Shown piece after piece: positions 61,009 through 64,000 of a DNA stretch of 64,000 nucleotides. The stretch is from assembly GCA_963835295.1 (NCBI GenBank), contig CAWIEX010000011.1:496001-560000 (forward strand). Reading direction: 5' to 3'. Position numbers and translations under genes: made by a program. Positions within the stretch are counted from its first letter, which is position 1. Each line of letters opens with the position of its first letter. This DNA is from JAOPZW01 sp963835295. GTDB taxonomy: Bacteria; Actinomycetota; Thermoleophilia; Solirubrobacterales; Solirubrobacteraceae. The notes beneath the pieces were generated by a model. It was not told where the DNA came from and did not search any database. It was given only the letters and a program-made list of their open reading frames with translations.

Positions 61009-63285
61009 CTACGCCGCACGCCGCGCCCCGGCGCCCTGCCGCTCGCCCAGCGCCCGCCGATAGCCCTCGGCCAGCCGGCCCAGGGCGCGCTCCCAGGTGC
61101 GCTCGCGCACGGCCTCGAGCGCCTTCTGCGCGAGGCGCTCGCGCTGCAGCGGGGCGGCCGCGAGCTCGACGACCGCGTCGGCCAGCGCGTGCGCGTCGGG
61201 CGGGCACAGGCGCCCGGTGACGCCGTCCTCGACGATCGAGCACGGGCCGCCCTCGGCCACCGCGACGACCGGCAGCCCGCTCGCCTGGGCCTCGAGCAGG
61301 ACCTGCCCGAAGGTGTCGGTGCGGCTGGCGAAGAGGAAGAGGTCGGCGCTCGCGTAGGCGTCGGCCAGGGCATCGCCCTCGAGCCAGCCCAGGAAGCTCG
61401 CGTGCTCACCCAGGCGCTCGCGCAGCGCGCCCTCCTCCGGGCCCCCGCCGGCCAGGCACAGGTGCAGGCGCGGGTCGCGCTCACGGGCGGCGAGGAAGGC
61501 GTCGGCCAGCAGGTCGGCCCCCTTCTCGCGGGTGAGTCGGCCGGCGTACAGGACGTTGATCCGCGCGGGATCGCCGCCGAAGAAGCCGGGCTGCCGCCGG
61601 GCGGGCGAGAAGCGCGCGACGTCCACCCCGCGGTCCCAGCGCCCGATGCGCTCGGCGTCGATCCCCATCGCGCGCAGGACGTCGTCGGAGGCCGGGCTGG
61701 GGCTGAGGACGACCTGGCACTGACCGTAGAAGGCGGCGATCGCCGCGCGGGCGACGAACTCGAGCTTGGGGTCGGCCGCGCGCAGGCCCGCGTAGGCCGC
61801 CAGCTCGGTGTGGTAGGAGCCGAGGACCGGCACCTCCATGACGCGTGCGATGACCGCGGCGGCCACCCCGGCCGGGCCTGGGCTGCAGAGGTGCACGAGG
61901 TCGTAGCGGCCCTCGGCCAGCGCCTCGACGATCGCCGGCAGCGACGGCACGCCGACCTTCAGCCCCGCGTAGAACGGGATGTCGACCTCGGCCACCGCGC
62001 TCAGCCGCCGGTCGACGTTGGCATCGGTGCCGACGACCTCGACCTCGAAGCTGGGCACCCCCCGCTCGCGGATCTCGTCGAGCGTGTGAGTGACGCCGTG
62101 CATCCCGCCGACGGCGTCGGCCACCAGCGCGACGCGCAGCGGGTCGCCCTCGCGCTGCATGAGCTTGCCCTTCTCGCGGCCCAGGAAGGCGGCCGCCGGC
62201 GCGTACGGGATGGCGGCCACGCAGGCGTCGAAGAGGCCGGCCGCCGCGGCGCCGAGGTCGCCGCCCATCGTCGTGGCGCTCAGGACGCCGTCGACCGCGA
62301 CCGCCAGCTTGCGCTCGTGCGCGCGCCGGGCGCGGCGGAAGACGTCGGCGTGGCTGAAGTCCTCGTGCTGCAACAGCGCGAGCAGCTCGCGCTCGCCGAG
62401 GCGCAGGTCGATGGCCTCCAGCCAGGCGTGCAGCAGGCCGCGGGCATCGTCGGGCCCGAGGTCGGCGCCGACCGCGCCGCGGCGCACATCCCCTTCGCGC
62501 ATCACGCGCTCGACCATGGTCAGCACCGCTCGCGGGTCGACGGCGCCGCCGTCACCGCGTCCCAGGGCGCGCACGGCGAGCGCCATCGCACTGTGCGCCC
62601 ACTTGGCGGCGCTGCCCTGCTCGCCGCGCGCGGACGCTCGGCCGGCGCGCACGTGCCCGAGGAGCTCGTGCCATGTGTGGGCCACCGCGGTCTCGGTGAA
62701 CGTGCGCCCGATGTCGACGCCGGCGTGGTCGTCGGAGCCCGCGACGCCGGTGCCGCCGTGCGTCTCGATGTAGACCGCGGCGGGCGCGTTGAGCTCACGG
62801 GCGCGCGAGCCGTTGCGCGTCTCCCACACGCCGAAGAGCTGGGCCAGGCGGCGGCGGTGGCGTGGGGTCAGCGGCGCCTCGACGGCGTAGAACGGGTGCG
62901 CCAGCGCGCAGGCGATCTCGTGCTCGTGCAGGTACTCGGCCACCTGCTCGACGTCGTCGGCGTGCGCCTGCAGCCACTCGTGGTCGTCGGCGGTGATGCC
63001 GTAGCAGAGGACGTGGACCGCCTGGGCCTCACCCTTGAACCACGCCGTCAGCTCCTCGGAGATGAAGACATCGGGCCGGTCGGCGATCTGCTGGACGCCG
63101 GCGATCGTGTCGTGGTCGGTGATCGTCACGAAGTCCATCGCGCGACGCTTGGCCAGCTCGTAGACCTCTTCGGGCGGCGTGGCGCACTCGGGCAGGCCGA
63201 GCGCGCGCTGGACCCCGAGCTTCGAGAGCTGCGAGGCGGTCGAGTGGCAGTGCAGGTCGGCCCTGCTCGTGGCGCGTACGTTCAT
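61009..63285 (-). CDS. PHP-domain / glycosyltransferase fusion protein
   Basis: This 758-residue protein joins two enzymes. Residues about 8-260 are a PHP phosphoesterase-type domain with metal motifs ADLHCHSTAS, VTITDHDTIAGV and GSDDHAGVDIG. Residues about 380-750 are a GT4 glycosyltransferase: RVALVADAVGGMHGVTHTLD, VHLCSPGPAGVAAAVIARVM, NVLYAGRLTREKGADLLADA, LAGGGPEEGALRERL and VLLEAQASGLPVVAVAEGGP. The donor domain resembles MgtA/SqdX-type enzymes that glycosylate lipids. A PHO-box-like array 38-81 bp upstream suggests induction by phosphate limitation. Its stop is one base from that of the convergent dehydrogenase gene. Confidence 0.88.
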   Translation of the reverse strand: MNVRATSRADLHCHSTASQLSKLGVQRALGLPECATPPEEVYELAKRRAMDFVTITDHDTIAGVQQIADRPDVFISEELTAWFKGEAQAVHVLCYGITADDHEWLQAHADDVEQVAEYLHEHEIACALAHPFYAVEAPLTPRHRRRLAQLFGVWETRNGSRARELNAPAAVYIETHGGTGVAGSDDHAGVDIGRTFTETAVAHTWHELLGHVRAGRASARGEQGSAAKWAHSAMALAVRALGRGDGGAVDPRAVLTMVERVMREGDVRRGAVGADLGPDDARGLLHAWLEAIDLRLGERELLALLQHEDFSHADVFRRARRAHERKLAVAVDGVLSATTMGGDLGAAAAGLFDACVAAIPYAPAAAFLGREKGKLMQREGDPLRVALVADAVGGMHGVTHTLDEIRERGVPSFEVEVVGTDANVDRRLSAVAEVDIPFYAGLKVGVPSLPAIVEALAEGRYDLVHLCSPGPAGVAAAVIARVMEVPVLGSYHTELAAYAGLRAADPKLEFVARAAIAAFYGQCQVVLSPSPASDDVLRAMGIDAERIGRWDRGVDVARFSPARRQPGFFGGDPARINVLYAGRLTREKGADLLADAFLAARERDPRLHLCLAGGGPEEGALRERLGEHASFLGWLEGDALADAYASADLFLFASRTDTFGQVLLEAQASGLPVVAVAEGGPCSIVEDGVTGRLCPPDAHALADAVVELAAAPLQRERLAQKALEAVRERTWERALGRLAEGYRRALGERQGAGARRAA

Positions 63286-63322
63286 CTCGCTTCAGCAGAT
63301 TCCCCTGGAAAGGGGCGACTTC

Positions 63323-63366
63323 TGTGAAGCGCTCGGAAAGATGGTGTGATCGGGCTGTGAACGCGT
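63323..63366 (-). promoter_or_regulatory. Candidate PHO box upstream of the PHP-glycosyltransferase gene
   Basis: On the plus strand TGTGAA, TGTGAT and TGTGAA begin at 63323, 63345 and 63356. The intervals are 22 and 11 bp, so they sit on one 11-bp grid of four units with a degenerate second unit (CGGAAAGATGG). Read towards the gene they are TTCACA-type repeats, ending 38 bp before the start codon at 63285. Confidence 0.55.
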
Positions 63367-63403
63367 CGTTGGGCGGTCTGCCGCGGGCGGTCAGCGGCGA
63401 TGC

Positions 63404-63608
63404 GTGACCAGGGCACCGAGGGAGGGTGGGTCGAGTAGTGGCGGTCGCGCCGCCGCGAACCACTGCGGTTTGCGTCCGGATACCGCACACAAAGCACAGT
63501 GGTTCGCGTAAGGCGCGACCCCGCCCGAGCGAATCCACCCTCCCTCGGTGAGCTGTTCGCCGCGCGGCGCCGCGAGCGCACACGGAAGAGCGTTCACCAC
63601 CTGGTCAC
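63404..63608. repeat. Nested imperfect palindrome (core 63414-63550) in a divergent intergenic region
   Basis: The core is centred near 63482. CACCGAGGGAGGGTGG (63414-63429) pairs perfectly with its inverse at 63535-63550, GGTCGCGCC (63443-63451) with 63512-63520, and CGCGAACCACTG (63454-63465) with 63497-63508. An outer pair, GTGACCAGG (63404-63412) and CCTGGTCAC (63600-63608), is offset by 24 bp. The arms of about 67 bp are mostly complementary. With the PHO-box-like array this fills the 358-bp gap between the two divergent genes; no gene is seen there. Confidence 0.8.
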
Positions 63609-63643
63609 CGCGTCAGGCCGCCGCCCGTGGAAAGCAGCAGCGC

Positions 63644-64000
63644 ATGAGCGACCGCGTGCTCGAGCACGGACCCCTCCGCGTCGAGATCGCGCTGGCGCCG
63701 CTGCGCGTCCACGTGCGCCGCGCCGGGCGCCGGCTGCTGCGCGCGCTGACGGTGTGGGCGTGCGAGGGCGAGGTCCGCGATCGCTTCGTGCAGGTCACCG
63801 AGGGCGTGATCGCCGACGAGCGCCTGGGCTTCCCCGAGCGCGCGGTGGCGGCCACCATCGCGGCCGCCGACGAGCGCAGCGCGACGATCGCGCTGACCCT
63901 CAACGGCGGGCGCCGCGCCGAGCTGCGCCTGGAGCTCGCGGCGCCCGAGCACCTCGTGCTCGAGCTGTCGGCCCATGGCACGCCGCTGCGCCTGGCCATG
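63644..64000 (+). CDS. Glycoside hydrolase family 31-like protein, N-terminal part
   Basis: The ATG at 63644 (GGAAAG about ten bases upstream) opens a frame that runs off the window end; 119 residues are seen. They begin SDRVLEHGPLRVEIALAPLR, then VHVRRAGRRLLRALTVWACE and later RAELRLELAAPEHLVLEL. This is the beta-sandwich start typical of GH31 alpha-glucosidase/xylosidase-like enzymes, but the catalytic domain is outside the window, so the assignment is tentative. It fits the surrounding carbohydrate genes. Confidence 0.5.
   Translation, partial: MSDRVLEHGPLRVEIALAPLRVHVRRAGRRLLRALTVWACEGEVRDRFVQVTEGVIADERLGFPERAVAATIAAADERSATIALTLNGGRRAELRLELAAPEHLVLELSAHGTPLRLAM

Noticed and set aside
63404..63608. 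CRISPR array or insertion-sequence end
   Set aside because: There is one inverted unit only, no regularly spaced direct repeats, and no transposase frame nearby.

Overview
The window is very GC-rich DNA with strongly G/C-biased third codon positions and many GTG starts. Gene content (Ccm-type cytochrome c maturation with a cysteine CcmE, a fused cbb3 cytochrome subunit, class III cyclase/ATPase fusion, TadE-like pseudopilins, ECF41 sigma factor, 11-bp PHO-box-like repeats) suggests a high-GC actinobacterium. Thermoleophilia / Solirubrobacterales is the best guess from general resemblance; no marker in the window proves it.

Layout. 1-5 kb: a truncated redoxin-like gene, a tandem NTF2-fold protein and a large cyclase-ATPase regulator broken by one frameshift. 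4.1-9.4 kb (minus strand): a tightly coupled lower-glycolysis operon gap-pgk-tpiA-gpmI plus a coiled-coil protein. 9.6-15.5 kb: accessory genes (O-methyltransferase, VOC protein, frameshifted hydrolase), then rapZ-uvrC and a pilin-like peptide with a propeller fragment. The usual neighbours yvcK and whiA are missing between rapZ and gap. 15.6-22 kb: threonine aldolase, cupin, molybdopterin oxidoreductase, FAD oxidoreductase and a papain-like protease. 22.2-32.1 kb (minus): a respiratory operon of nine genes, ccoN - fused ccoO/P - four small genes - a 1076-residue heme-copper-oxidase-like protein - ccmE - ccmF. It faces a divergent response regulator / histidine kinase / hemA operon, so regulation, heme synthesis, heme attachment and oxidase lie together.

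35.2-38.1 kb: TadE/TadG-like pseudopilins, one fused to two peptidoglycan-hydrolase domains. 38.4-47 kb: a phosphate island with a PhoB-like regulator, metallophosphoesterase, pstSCAB-phoU, a receiver-less winged-helix protein and a DUF47/PhoU-like protein. Three sets of 11-bp-spaced TTCAC/GTGAA repeats (candidate PHO boxes) mark its promoters. 47-57 kb: mixed accessory genes (MFS, YdeI-like, secreted propeller, GntR, lytic transglycosylase-like, ECF41 sigma with its epimerase, an epoxide-hydrolase remnant, VOC, AraC). 57-64 kb: a carbohydrate cluster (GH63-like hydrolase, polysaccharide deacetylase, two glycosyltransferases, 2-hydroxyacid dehydrogenase, the start of a GH31-like gene). Its PHP-glycosyltransferase gene has a fourth PHO-box-like array and an unusual 137-bp nested palindrome upstream.

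Three otherwise well-conserved genes (cyclase-ATPase, alpha/beta hydrolase, pstC) each carry a single-base frameshift. Assembly or sequencing indels are the first explanation to test. No rRNA, tRNA, CRISPR array, insertion sequence or phage gene was recognised. All reading was by eye; family names come from recognised motifs, not database searches.
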